Below, in pieces: positions 16,740-24,135 of a DNA stretch of 44,279 nt. Location: contig PRDJ01000012.1 in NCBI GenBank assembly GCA_003345555.1, positions 1-44,279 on the forward strand. Reading direction: 5' to 3'. The notes under the pieces were generated by a model, which was given only the letters and a program-made list of their open reading frames with translations, did not search any database and was not told the DNA's origin. The position numbers and the translations under genes are program-made. Numbering within the stretch: the stretch's first letter is position 1; every line of letters starts with the position of its first letter. Source of the stretch: Candidatus Thorarchaeota archaeon (GTDB lineage: Archaea > Asgardarchaeota > Thorarchaeia > Thorarchaeales > Thorarchaeaceae).

Positions 16740-18377
16740 GTGCAGAAAAATCAAATGACAGCGATTGTGGTCATAATAGTGGTCATCGCCGGAGCGGCAG
16801 GTGCGTACTATTTCTTAGCACCTCCTGCTAGTGTAACCATTGTCATAGGTACTACCGACTCTGTCGAGGCGGCTCTGGACATGGCCCTAGCCTATGACTA
16901 CTTTGGCTGGGAACTCATAACGTGCCTCAGCGCGGGGCTCGTTGACATAAGACCCGGATCGCAGGCTGGAGCCTCTGACATAATCCCTGCCTTAGCGACG
17001 GATTGGATTATGAGTGGCGAGGGTAAAATCTGGGACTTTGAGCTGCGAACTGGTGTGACCTACGATGGTGTCAGACCCTTCAATGCGACCTGTGTCAAGT
17101 ACACCTTTGATAGGAACTGCAACTTGACAGGCGTGGGTCTATACGAACCAGACGGCCCACAGCTAAACATGGACTACCAGGGTATAATAAAGAACGTCAC
17201 CATACTGGAAACCTACAAGGTCAGGTTCAACCTCAAGATTGCATTTGCACCATTCTTGCAGCTCTTGGCTTGTGCTGCATCCTACATAGTGGATCCAGTG
17301 CGTGCTCCGATGAAGCAAGTCATCATGTACAATGGCACAAACTTGGCCGGGAGTACGTCTTGCGGACTGGGACCGTATGTGCTTGAGAAGTGGGATCGTT
17401 CGGGAACCATCGACAAGGAGGTATGGCTGAAGAAGAACCCCTACTACTGGAACGTAACAGGTGGTATTCCGAAGAATACTGAAATCATCATAAAGAAGTA
17501 CACCGATGCTACATCGTTGGCCACGGCCATGGCTGCTCTCGAGATCGACATTGCATACAGGCAGTTGCTGCCTGAGCAGGTCCAAGCCTTCGAGAACAAC
17601 ACGAGCGTTAAGGTGTGGAAAGGGATAGGAGCACAGATTCAGTATATGTGCTTCCAGCAGAGAATCTACCCATTCAACGAGACGGATGTGAGGATAGCTG
17701 TTGCTGCCTGCCTGAACAGGACTAACATCTGCAGTACTGTGTTCCGTGGTACGGCCGACCCGCTGTACAGCATAATCCCGAACGGAATGGCGTATCACAA
17801 GAGCTCCTTCGCGAAGTATGGCACAGCCAACTATACATATGCAGCTAGCCTTCTAGCGCCATTCGGGTACAATGCCACGAATCACCTCGTCATAGACTTC
17901 TGGTACGAGAGCTCAGGACACTATCCGTCAAGTGCTCAACAAGCCTTGGTCTATGAATCCGACTTCGAAGAGAGCAACGTAATAGATGTCAATCTTCATG
18001 GAGTGGACTGGGGTACCTACAAGGGCCTTAGAGACAACGGAACAATGCCGGTGTTCGTGTACGGATGGTACCCAGACTTCGTGGACCCCGACAACTACGG
18101 CTTCCTGCCATTTGCGGCTTGGTTGAACATGGACTACGACAGCACACATCCACAAGGCGGTATCGACATGAACAAGTACTGGACAGATGCTCGAAGTGCG
18201 ACAACGAGTGCAGGCCGTCTTGGCAACTATACTGCTCTGCAGGATCTGCAGGCCTCTGAATGTTCGGTTGTGCCTCTCTGGCAGAAGAGCACTGAGGCTG
18301 TGACTAAGCTCGACATAAAGGGCATAGTCTTTGACATAACTGTCAACTGGCGCAACTGGCTCCTGTATAGAGGGTAA
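16740..18377 (+). CDS. Peptide-type ABC transporter substrate-binding protein (SBP family 5)
   Basis: 545-residue extracytoplasmic solute-binding protein of the DppA/OppA class (cluster C). An N-terminal hydrophobic segment (residues ~7-28) acts as a membrane anchor or signal sequence without an obvious lipobox cysteine. The body carries family hallmarks: LATDWIMSGEGKIWDFELRTGVTYDG near the N-terminus (the conserved A-x-W-x8-W/F-x-F-LR-V-F segment), the YDVxFNLKI-like stretch and a C-terminal DFVDPDNYGFLPFA segment. The ligand could be peptide, but related archaeal proteins bind sugars or other solutes. GTG start with GGAGG about 9 bases upstream. It is the first gene of a five-gene operon and is separated from the permeases by a stem-loop, consistent with higher expression of the binding protein. 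Confidence 0.93.
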   Translation: MQKNQMTAIVVIIVVIAGAAGAYYFLAPPASVTIVIGTTDSVEAALDMALAYDYFGWELITCLSAGLVDIRPGSQAGASDIIPALATDWIMSGEGKIWDFELRTGVTYDGVRPFNATCVKYTFDRNCNLTGVGLYEPDGPQLNMDYQGIIKNVTILETYKVRFNLKIAFAPFLQLLACAASYIVDPVRAPMKQVIMYNGTNLAGSTSCGLGPYVLEKWDRSGTIDKEVWLKKNPYYWNVTGGIPKNTEIIIKKYTDATSLATAMAALEIDIAYRQLLPEQVQAFENNTSVKVWKGIGAQIQYMCFQQRIYPFNETDVRIAVAACLNRTNICSTVFRGTADPLYSIIPNGMAYHKSSFAKYGTANYTYAASLLAPFGYNATNHLVIDFWYESSGHYPSSAQQALVYESDFEESNVIDVNLHGVDWGTYKGLRDNGTMPVFVYGWYPDFVDPDNYGFLPFAAWLNMDYDSTHPQGGIDMNKYWTDARSATTSAGRLGNYTALQDLQASECSVVPLWQKSTEAVTKLDIKGIVFDITVNWRNWLLYRG

Positions 18378-18409
18378 GTACGCAGTATTCCACATACAAT
18401 GGTTGAAGA

Positions 18410-18492
18410 GTGCTACCAAGCTGAGTAGACGGTTCGGTGGCTCTATCCGTAGGGCTTAAGAACCACTACTATCTGGGACAGCTTGGTAGCAC
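18410..18492 (+). other. Long intergenic stem-loop between binding-protein and permease genes
   Basis: Perfect 14-bp inverted repeat: GTGCTACCAAGCTG (18410-18423) pairs with CAGCTTGGTAGCAC (18479-18492). Inside, AGTAG (18424-18428) pairs with CTACT (18466-18470) and GGTTC (18431-18435) with GAACC (18460-18464), so 24 base pairs can stack in one extended, bulged stem of 83 nt. It lies 32 bases after the binding-protein stop and before the permease ribosome-binding site. Such structures commonly stabilise the upstream mRNA segment or cause partial termination so that binding protein exceeds permease. No poly-T follows. Confidence 0.65.
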
Positions 18493-18522
18493 AACGTTTT
18501 CTTTCCCAGAAAGGTGAACCTC

Positions 18523-19542
18523 GTGACTCTAAGATCCTACGTCGTTAGCCGTCTCCTATTGACCATACCAATGATTATGCTGCTCGTTACACTGGTCTTC
18601 ATCATACTCAGAATCGTGCCCGGTGACCCGGCCTCTCTGCATTTCGAGAAACACGTCGATCCCGTTGTCCTTGCGGCATTCCGCCACGAGTTCGGTCTTG
18701 ACTTGCCAATATGGGAGCAATACGTCAACTACCTTGCTTCCCTGTTCCGCCTTGACCTCGGCGTGTCGATGGGATCAAGCCGAACCCCCATAGTCTATGC
18801 CATAGTGACCAGGTTTCCTGCTACACTTGAGCTGGCAATTTACTCCATGCTGTTTGCAGTTCTCTTTGGCATTGCGCTCGGCATCAAGTCCTCGAAGAAA
18901 TACGGATCGGCCACAGATACGTCAATACGCCTTTTTGGCATCATCACATATGCGATTCCTGTCTTCTTCCTAGGCTCTGTGCTCCAGATAATCTTCGCAG
19001 TATGGCTACATTGGGTTCCAAGCGGCGGACGATTTGAGAATGCATTTCTAGCCTATCAGCCTCCAACAATAACGGGCTTGTACACGATTGACAGTCTCCT
19101 GACCGGAAACCTGTTCGCCTTCGTTGTGTCACTCAAGTGTCTGATATTGCCATCTGTCACACTCGGGACTGTCTTGTGCGGCATCTTTGTTCGCTTGACT
19201 CGTACGAATATGCTTGAAACTCTCAGGATGGACTTTGTCGTGGCCGCAGAGGCTAGAGGTCTCCCTGAGAACGTCGTAACAATGAGCTACGCTTTCAAGA
19301 ATGCATTCTTGCCCATTCTCACGATGATAGGTCTACAGTTCGCGGCCCTTTTGGCAGGGGCAGTCCTCACAGAGACGACTTTCAACTGGCAGGGCCTTGG
19401 GACCTTCCTCGTTGATAGCATCAATTCGCGTGACTATACTGCGGTTCAAGGGATTGTCGTATTCTTCGGAGTTCTTGTGACGCTCGTGAGCCTTGTGGTC
19501 GACCTGTTCTATGCGTACCTCGACCCACGAATCAGACTATAG
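18523..19542 (+). CDS. Peptide ABC transporter permease, DppB type
   Basis: 339 residues, six predicted TM helices, inner-membrane permease of the BPD_transp_1 family. The N-terminus SYVVSRLLLTIPMIMLLVTLVF and the following RIVPGDPA segment are diagnostic of DppB/OppB. The cytoplasmic EAA loop is EARGLPENVVTMSYAFKNA in the expected place before the last helices. GTG at 18523 is preferred because AAAGGTGA sits about 6 bases upstream; the in-frame GTG at 18514 would lie inside that ribosome-binding site. The gene is followed after 11 bp by the second permease. It forms the transport channel together with the DppC-type protein. Confidence 0.93.
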   Translation: MTLRSYVVSRLLLTIPMIMLLVTLVFIILRIVPGDPASLHFEKHVDPVVLAAFRHEFGLDLPIWEQYVNYLASLFRLDLGVSMGSSRTPIVYAIVTRFPATLELAIYSMLFAVLFGIALGIKSSKKYGSATDTSIRLFGIITYAIPVFFLGSVLQIIFAVWLHWVPSGGRFENAFLAYQPPTITGLYTIDSLLTGNLFAFVVSLKCLILPSVTLGTVLCGIFVRLTRTNMLETLRMDFVVAAEARGLPENVVTMSYAFKNAFLPILTMIGLQFAALLAGAVLTETTFNWQGLGTFLVDSINSRDYTAVQGIVVFFGVLVTLVSLVVDLFYAYLDPRIRL

Positions 19543-19553
19543 GAGGTCCATCG

Positions 19554-20819
19554 ATGAGCAGTGACACATCTATTCACGGCATCTTCCTAAGCCTAAAGTC
19601 AGTCAGCGGAGACCTTCAGAGTCGTTCGTTTCGTTGGTGGGTCGGCTTTTTCATTGTGACAGGTCTTTCGCTCTCTGTCATTGTCGGTCTGCTAATTGTT
19701 GCCCTATCCTCGAATAGTGAACTGGGACTGCAAGCCGTTGTGGGCACAGTGGTTATCGCGTCTGTATTTCAGGTCGCGTACAAGCTTCAGAAACGAAGCG
19801 TAGCAGCGGGCCGACTCAAGCGCATGGAAGGTCGCACTATCTGTGCAGCCGTATTTCTCGTTACCAGTGCGGAAGTTGTTCTATGGGCTCTGTCCGCAAT
19901 CCCCACCGTGGCTCGCGCCTTTTCGGTCGCAGTAATTCTGGGGGGCTTCCTCGTTGCAGTCATCATGCTTCTAATCCTTGAGGGGTACCCGATACTCAAG
20001 GTGCGTGGGTCAGCGGGCTACATCGCAGAAGCAGGATTACTGATAGTCTTCTCAATGGCTTATATGACAGTGATTTCGTCCTGGATATCGCCCTTCTTGG
20101 CCACTAAGATTAATGTGGGCCCGATACTATCACCACCGTCGCTTGCCTATCCCCTTGGAACAACGTCGCTAGGTCAGGATCTTCTGAGCAGGGTCCTGAC
20201 AGGGGGATCTATCATGCTTCAAGTGGCAATCTTATCTGTTATAGTATGCTTTTCGATTGGCGTACCTTTGGCGCTCGCTGCCTCGTACAGGGGTGGAGTC
20301 GCAGACCGCGCGGCATCTCTCGTAATGGACAGCATATACGCATTTCCGGGCCTCGTCTTGGCAATCGCCATTTCAGCGATGCTTGGGCCCGGTGTAATCA
20401 ACATGGCCCTGTCCATCGCAGTCGTCTACATTCCATCCTATTTCAGAGTTGTACGGAGTCAGGTACTGACAATCAAGGAGTTGCCATATGTCGAAGCCGC
20501 AGTAGCTATGGGAGCCCGAAGCCGAGACATTGTGTTCAGGTACATACTGCCGAACCTTCTGCCCTCAGCCGTTGTTGTCATGACTATCAATTTCGCAGAT
20601 GCCATATTGACCGAGGCAGGCCTCACCTTTGTCGGGCTCGGCCTTCCAGTAAATGTGCCTGACTGGGGCTGGGATCTCACTTTCGGACGAACGCAGCTAA
20701 TAACCGGCGCATGGTGGGTAATTGCGTTCCCTGGTCTCATGATAGTGTTGCTGGCCCTTGGATTTACCCTTGCAGGGGAAGGGTTGAACGAAGTCCTTAC
20801 ACCCAAGCTCAAGGAGTGA
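19554..20819 (+). CDS. Peptide ABC transporter permease, DppC type, with extended N-terminus
   Basis: 421 residues, about 120 more than a usual DppC/OppC. The C-terminal ~250 residues form the standard permease: LGTTSLGQDLLSRVLTGG entry segment, EAAVAMGARSRDIVFRYILPN EAA loop, then the final helices ending near the conserved LTFVGLGLP segment. The extra N-terminal region (about residues 30-150) holds roughly four further hydrophobic helices with a basic loop (KLQKRSVAAGRLKR), not seen in standard DppC. A strong ribosome-binding site (AGGAGG) precedes the ATG by about 7 bases, so the long form is probably genuine and not a mis-called start. It partners with DppB and the two ATPases encoded downstream. 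Confidence 0.92.
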   Translation: MSSDTSIHGIFLSLKSVSGDLQSRSFRWWVGFFIVTGLSLSVIVGLLIVALSSNSELGLQAVVGTVVIASVFQVAYKLQKRSVAAGRLKRMEGRTICAAVFLVTSAEVVLWALSAIPTVARAFSVAVILGGFLVAVIMLLILEGYPILKVRGSAGYIAEAGLLIVFSMAYMTVISSWISPFLATKINVGPILSPPSLAYPLGTTSLGQDLLSRVLTGGSIMLQVAILSVIVCFSIGVPLALAASYRGGVADRAASLVMDSIYAFPGLVLAIAISAMLGPGVINMALSIAVVYIPSYFRVVRSQVLTIKELPYVEAAVAMGARSRDIVFRYILPNLLPSAVVVMTINFADAILTEAGLTFVGLGLPVNVPDWGWDLTFGRTQLITGAWWVIAFPGLMIVLLALGFTLAGEGLNEVLTPKLKE

Positions 20820-20826
20820 GACCGCA

Positions 20827-21837
20827 TTGGGGATAGTTCTAAACATCCAAGACCTGACAGTGACCTACAAAACTCGAAGAGGAACGGCCTGCGGTGTCAA
20901 TAACGTGTCGCTGGAACTCGAAGAGAACAGGACACTTGGATTGGCAGGCGAATCGGGCTGTGGCAAGTCCACACTCGGCAGGGCGATAATGCGACTCGTA
21001 CCGTATCCTGGGCGGATAGTAAACGGCAGCATCATCCTTGACATTGACAGGGACATCGAGTATCAGGGGGGCTTCATCGGCAAAGGTCCGAAGGATCTGA
21101 TGGAGTTTTCTGAAAACGAGATGAGGGCCCTCCGCGGAGAGGAAATGGCCTACATTTTCCAAGATCCTATGACATCCCTGAACCCAATGAAGACCATTGG
21201 CAGTCACTTCGTGGAGCTCGTGAAGGCTCATTACCCGACCATGGAGAAGGCCGAGGCAATAGAGAGGGCCAAGGAGATACTTGAGAACCTTGGCATTCTG
21301 CCGGAACGTGTCGACGACTATCCTCATCAGTTCAGCGGAGGGATGCGCCAAAGAGTCATGATTGGGTTGGGACTTGCACTTCGACCCCGGCTGCTTATCG
21401 CCGATGAGCCTACTACATCATTAGATGTTATAGTCGAGGCACAAATCCTTCAGCAGATGGCTCAGCTCAAGGAGAAGTTCAACCTTACGATGATGCTCAT
21501 CACTCACAACCTGGGTGTACTTGCCCAGACTGCAGATAGCATCGCAATCATGTATGCCGGGAGAATCGTCGAGGTTGCCGATACGGGCGCATTGTTCGAA
21601 CGTCCTCAGCACCCTTATACCAAGGCACTGCTGGAATCAGTACCCGACGTCACCAAGCCAGAGAAAACTCTCTGCTGCATTCCCGGGTCCCCGCCGGACC
21701 TTATTCAGCCGATCTCTGGATGCCCCTATGGTCCCAGATGTGCACAAATGAAGGACACATGCAGGAGGATAGAACCTCTGCTTGTTCGAAGTAGTACTGG
21801 AGGACTTGTGGCCTGCAATCAGTATACAGGAGACTAG
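20827..21837 (+). CDS. Peptide ABC transporter ATPase, DppD type
   Basis: 336 residues, cytoplasmic ATP-hydrolysing subunit. Walker A is GESGCGKST, the Q-loop IFQDP, the signature FSGGMRQRV, Walker B LLIADEP with TTSLD, and the switch histidine ITHNLG; all are intact. The C-terminal oligopeptide/dipeptide domain carries the Cys-Pro-x5-Cys-x6-Cys segment (CPYGPRCAQMKDTC), which in some relatives binds an iron-sulfur cluster. The TTG start at 20827 is supported by AAGGAG about 10 bases upstream, overlapping the previous stop region. It forms a heterodimer with the DppF-type ATPase encoded three bases downstream. Confidence 0.94.
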   Translation: MGIVLNIQDLTVTYKTRRGTACGVNNVSLELEENRTLGLAGESGCGKSTLGRAIMRLVPYPGRIVNGSIILDIDRDIEYQGGFIGKGPKDLMEFSENEMRALRGEEMAYIFQDPMTSLNPMKTIGSHFVELVKAHYPTMEKAEAIERAKEILENLGILPERVDDYPHQFSGGMRQRVMIGLGLALRPRLLIADEPTTSLDVIVEAQILQQMAQLKEKFNLTMMLITHNLGVLAQTADSIAIMYAGRIVEVADTGALFERPQHPYTKALLESVPDVTKPEKTLCCIPGSPPDLIQPISGCPYGPRCAQMKDTCRRIEPLLVRSSTGGLVACNQYTGD

Positions 21838-21840
21838 CAG

Positions 21841-22818
21841 ATGACGCTCATACAAGTGGACCACCTCAGGAAGTACTTCCCAGTTCAGAAAGGCTTCGCC
21901 GCCGCTCTCCTCTCAAAGGAGAGTCAGTATGTCAGAGCAGTAGATGACGTTTCATTTGAGATTGAAAGAGGCGAGGTTCTCGGCCTCGTTGGCGAAAGTG
22001 GATCGGGCAAGACAACAATAGGTCGACTATGCGTGAGACTGCTGAAGCCGACAGAGGGAAAGATACTGTTCGACGGAACCGACATCTCCTTGCTGAGCAG
22101 CGAGGAGATGAGAGTCATGAGGCGCAAGCTTCAGCTCACATTTCAGGACCCGAGCTCATCCCTGAACCCTCGAATGACAGTCGGCAACGCAATCGCAGAT
22201 GCCATGAGACTCCAAGGCATTGGGACACCGAAGGAAAGGAGAGAGAAAGCCGAGGAAGTCTTAGAAAGAGTGGGAATGTCACCGGCGAAAACATTCTATG
22301 ATAGACTGCCACACCAGCTGAGCGGCGGCCAGAGGCAGAGGGTTGTCTTTGGCAGAGCAATCATATTGAACCCCGAGTTCATAGTGACTGACGAGCCAGT
22401 GGCTATGGTCGATGTTTCAATCAAGGCCCAGATATTGGACCTTATGATGGACCTGAAGAGAGAGTTCAACCTGACCTATCTGTTCATCTCACACGATCTT
22501 GCCACAGCACGTCATGTGTGCGACCGGATAGCAGTCATGTACCTTGGGAGGATTGTCGAGATTGCTGACAAGAACAGTATCTACGAGAATCCTCTTCATC
22601 CTTACTCAAAGGGTTTGATGTCTGCTATTCCCGTACCAGACCCGAGAATCAAGAAACCCGCGGCTATCCCGCAAGGTGAGATTCCCAGTCCAATCAATCC
22701 TCCGCCAGGGTGCCGGTTCAACCCCAGGTGCCCGAGCGCATTTGAAAGATGCCCTCTAGAAGAACCTGAACTGCGAGACCTCGGGAATGGCCATCAAGTG
22801 GCATGTCACCTGTACTGA
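21841..22818 (+). CDS. Peptide ABC transporter ATPase, DppF type
   Basis: 325 residues; the second ATPase of the importer. Walker A GESGSGKTT, Q-loop TFQDP, signature LSGGQRQRV, Walker B FIVTDEP, D-loop region VAMVDVS and switch histidine ISHDL are intact. The C-terminus has the oligopeptide-transporter domain with CRFNPRCPSAFERC. The insertion after the first strand (KGFAAALLSKESQYV) is typical of DppF/OppF. The ATG starts three bases after the dppD stop. It is the last gene of the operon; a weakly structured 164-bp gap separates it from a convergent zinc-ribbon gene. Confidence 0.94.
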   Translation: MTLIQVDHLRKYFPVQKGFAAALLSKESQYVRAVDDVSFEIERGEVLGLVGESGSGKTTIGRLCVRLLKPTEGKILFDGTDISLLSSEEMRVMRRKLQLTFQDPSSSLNPRMTVGNAIADAMRLQGIGTPKERREKAEEVLERVGMSPAKTFYDRLPHQLSGGQRQRVVFGRAIILNPEFIVTDEPVAMVDVSIKAQILDLMMDLKREFNLTYLFISHDLATARHVCDRIAVMYLGRIVEIADKNSIYENPLHPYSKGLMSAIPVPDPRIKKPAAIPQGEIPSPINPPPGCRFNPRCPSAFERCPLEEPELRDLGNGHQVACHLY

Positions 22819-22982
22819 ATCCCATTAGGATTGAGACTCACTCATGAGACCGGCCTAGGCGTCCAAAGCCTTTCAAGCACGGCAGCCCATGAGATGTTAC
22901 GCGGCAAATTGATAACAGAGACTCTCAACCATTGCCTTTCCAGTTAAGATATACACACGCTCACTACGTGCCTTAACGATGT

Positions 22983-23528
22983 TCACGGAACAGACGATAG
23001 CCGGAATCGCCTGCCACAGTTTTGGCATGCTAAAGTCCCATTCACATCGACCTTGTCGCGCGAGTACGAATAGACAGCGTCGCAGTAAGGACACTTCTCC
23101 CTCCATGTGAAGACCATACTCTTATCCTCTGGTGCTTCAATCACTATTCTGCCACAAGCACGACATTTGAGTGCAGGCAGGTGCGGACAGGGCCCCCGGA
23201 AGAAGTAGACATTCCAATCGGACGTAGGGCCCAAGCTCGCTCCAAACGCAGAATAGCGGCGAAAACCGGTAATGGTGGGCACATCCTTGTTCCAGTATAT
23301 GCCTCCGGCGCCGACGATGTACCCCTTATCCATAATGGCATTGCAGAAGGGGCAGATAGTGACAACCTCCTGACTCTCGACACCATCCTGAGGCTCATGG
23401 TCGGGCTCGAATCTTCTGCCGCAGTTCTTACATTCCACGCTTCCGTCTGCATCCATCCTGTCAATTTCATAAATGTAGGCGGCGGAACAGTACGGGCACT
23501 TGGCTGCGGGAAGACTGTTTCTATGCAT
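22983..23528 (-). CDS. Triple zinc-ribbon protein with DUF6487-like centre
   Basis: 181 residues with three complete Cys4 zinc-binding units. Ribbon 1 is Cys11-x2-Cys14 and Cys33-x2-Cys36; the central unit is Cys59-x2-Cys62 and Cys122-x2-Cys125; ribbon 3 is Cys146-x2-Cys149 and Cys168-x2-Cys171. Ribbons 1 and 3 are internal duplicates with identical 19-residue spacing and shared endings (Cys-x-Asn-Cys-Gly-Arg-Arg-Phe). The centre (CPFCNAIMDKGYI, GIYW, LKCRACGRIVIE) resembles the DUF6487 domain of small bacterial proteins, from memory. Function is unknown; zinc ribbons of this kind bind nucleic acid or protein. No membrane segment. The ATG at 23528 is the only good start. A decayed copy lies immediately upstream at 23712-23969. 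Confidence 0.82.
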   Translation of the reverse strand: MHRNSLPAAKCPYCSAAYIYEIDRMDADGSVECKNCGRRFEPDHEPQDGVESQEVVTICPFCNAIMDKGYIVGAGGIYWNKDVPTITGFRRYSAFGASLGPTSDWNVYFFRGPCPHLPALKCRACGRIVIEAPEDKSMVFTWREKCPYCDAVYSYSRDKVDVNGTLACQNCGRRFRLSSVP

Positions 23529-23711
23529 CTCGCTTCATACCTCATCGGACGGGAGACTGTTCGAGGCCGCAAGCACCAAGCGCACAACAAGAACCGAAAC
23601 TCCAGCTGCCATATGTTGACAATGCGATGCTAAGCCTATATCCCTTGTGCAGCCCGAGGCGCCGTCATGAAATACGATGATTCGTTCTACGAGAATACTG
23701 TTCCCCGATTC

Positions 23712-23969
23712 TCATGAAGACGACGAAATAGGAAACCTTTCGCCGCAATTCTGGTATTCGACGCTTCCATCCGCAGCGACCTTGTCGATTCTGCAAGCGT
23801 CGGTGGCGCCGCAGGATGGACAACTTTCCATAAAAGCAACGTGACCAGCATCGTCAAGTTCTGCGCCATCGACAGGGGGCAAGTCCAAGCCAACAAGTAA
23901 GACTCGCACGATAATTCCCGGAAATCCCGATGCCATATGGACATGATGAAGCACTAGTGCTTTATCCAT
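23712..23969 (-). pseudogene. Decayed copy of the zinc-ribbon protein
   Basis: An 85-codon frame whose last ~36 codons align with ribbons 1 and 3 of the neighbouring protein: Cys50-x2-Cys53, then 19 residues later Tyr72 in place of the third ligand, then Cys75-Gly-Glu-Arg-Phe. The Cys-to-Tyr change needs one base (TGC to TAC) and destroys the site. Upstream of Cys50 there is no recognisable ribbon and no match in the expected DUF6487-like segment. I read it as a truncated, degenerating duplicate on the same strand. It could instead be a short expressed protein with a three-Cys site. Confidence 0.55.
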
Positions 23970-24036
23970 TTTGCATCGAAGCGCATTGCTGTGGCAAACT
24001 TGATGCTAGGACATGTCTGACGGGCCTGGTAACACG

Positions 24037-24105
24037 GCTGAACTAGCTGAACGAAAGAAGCTGAGCAATGAATAACAGCTCAGAAGACACTGAAAGCATA
24101 TATGC
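24037..24105 (+). promoter_or_regulatory. Promoter with repeated GCTGAAC boxes upstream of the DUF4139 genes
   Basis: GCTGAAC occurs at 24037 and 24046, with GCTGAGC at 24060. CTGAGC (24061-24066) is mirrored by GCTCAG (24078-24083). The palindromic TATA-like element GCATATATGC lies at 24096-24105, placing the transcription start near 24126, only ~10 bases before the TTG start at 24136, so the mRNA would be nearly leaderless. The repeats upstream of the TATA element look like a regulator-binding cluster. Confidence 0.45.
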
Positions 24106-24135
24106 AGGCACCTGAACGACTCGTCAGGGATCTTC

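Noticed and set aside
17163-17798. 211-codon minus-strand frame inside the substrate-binding protein gene
   Set aside because: Antisense shadow; the plus-strand gene has clear family motifs across the same bases.
18471-18540. tRNA-like stretch (CAGCTTGGTAGCAC resembles a D-arm)
   Set aside because: No T-arm GGTTCRANNCC and no closing acceptor stem follow; the segment is one arm of the long operon stem-loop and runs into a permease start codon.
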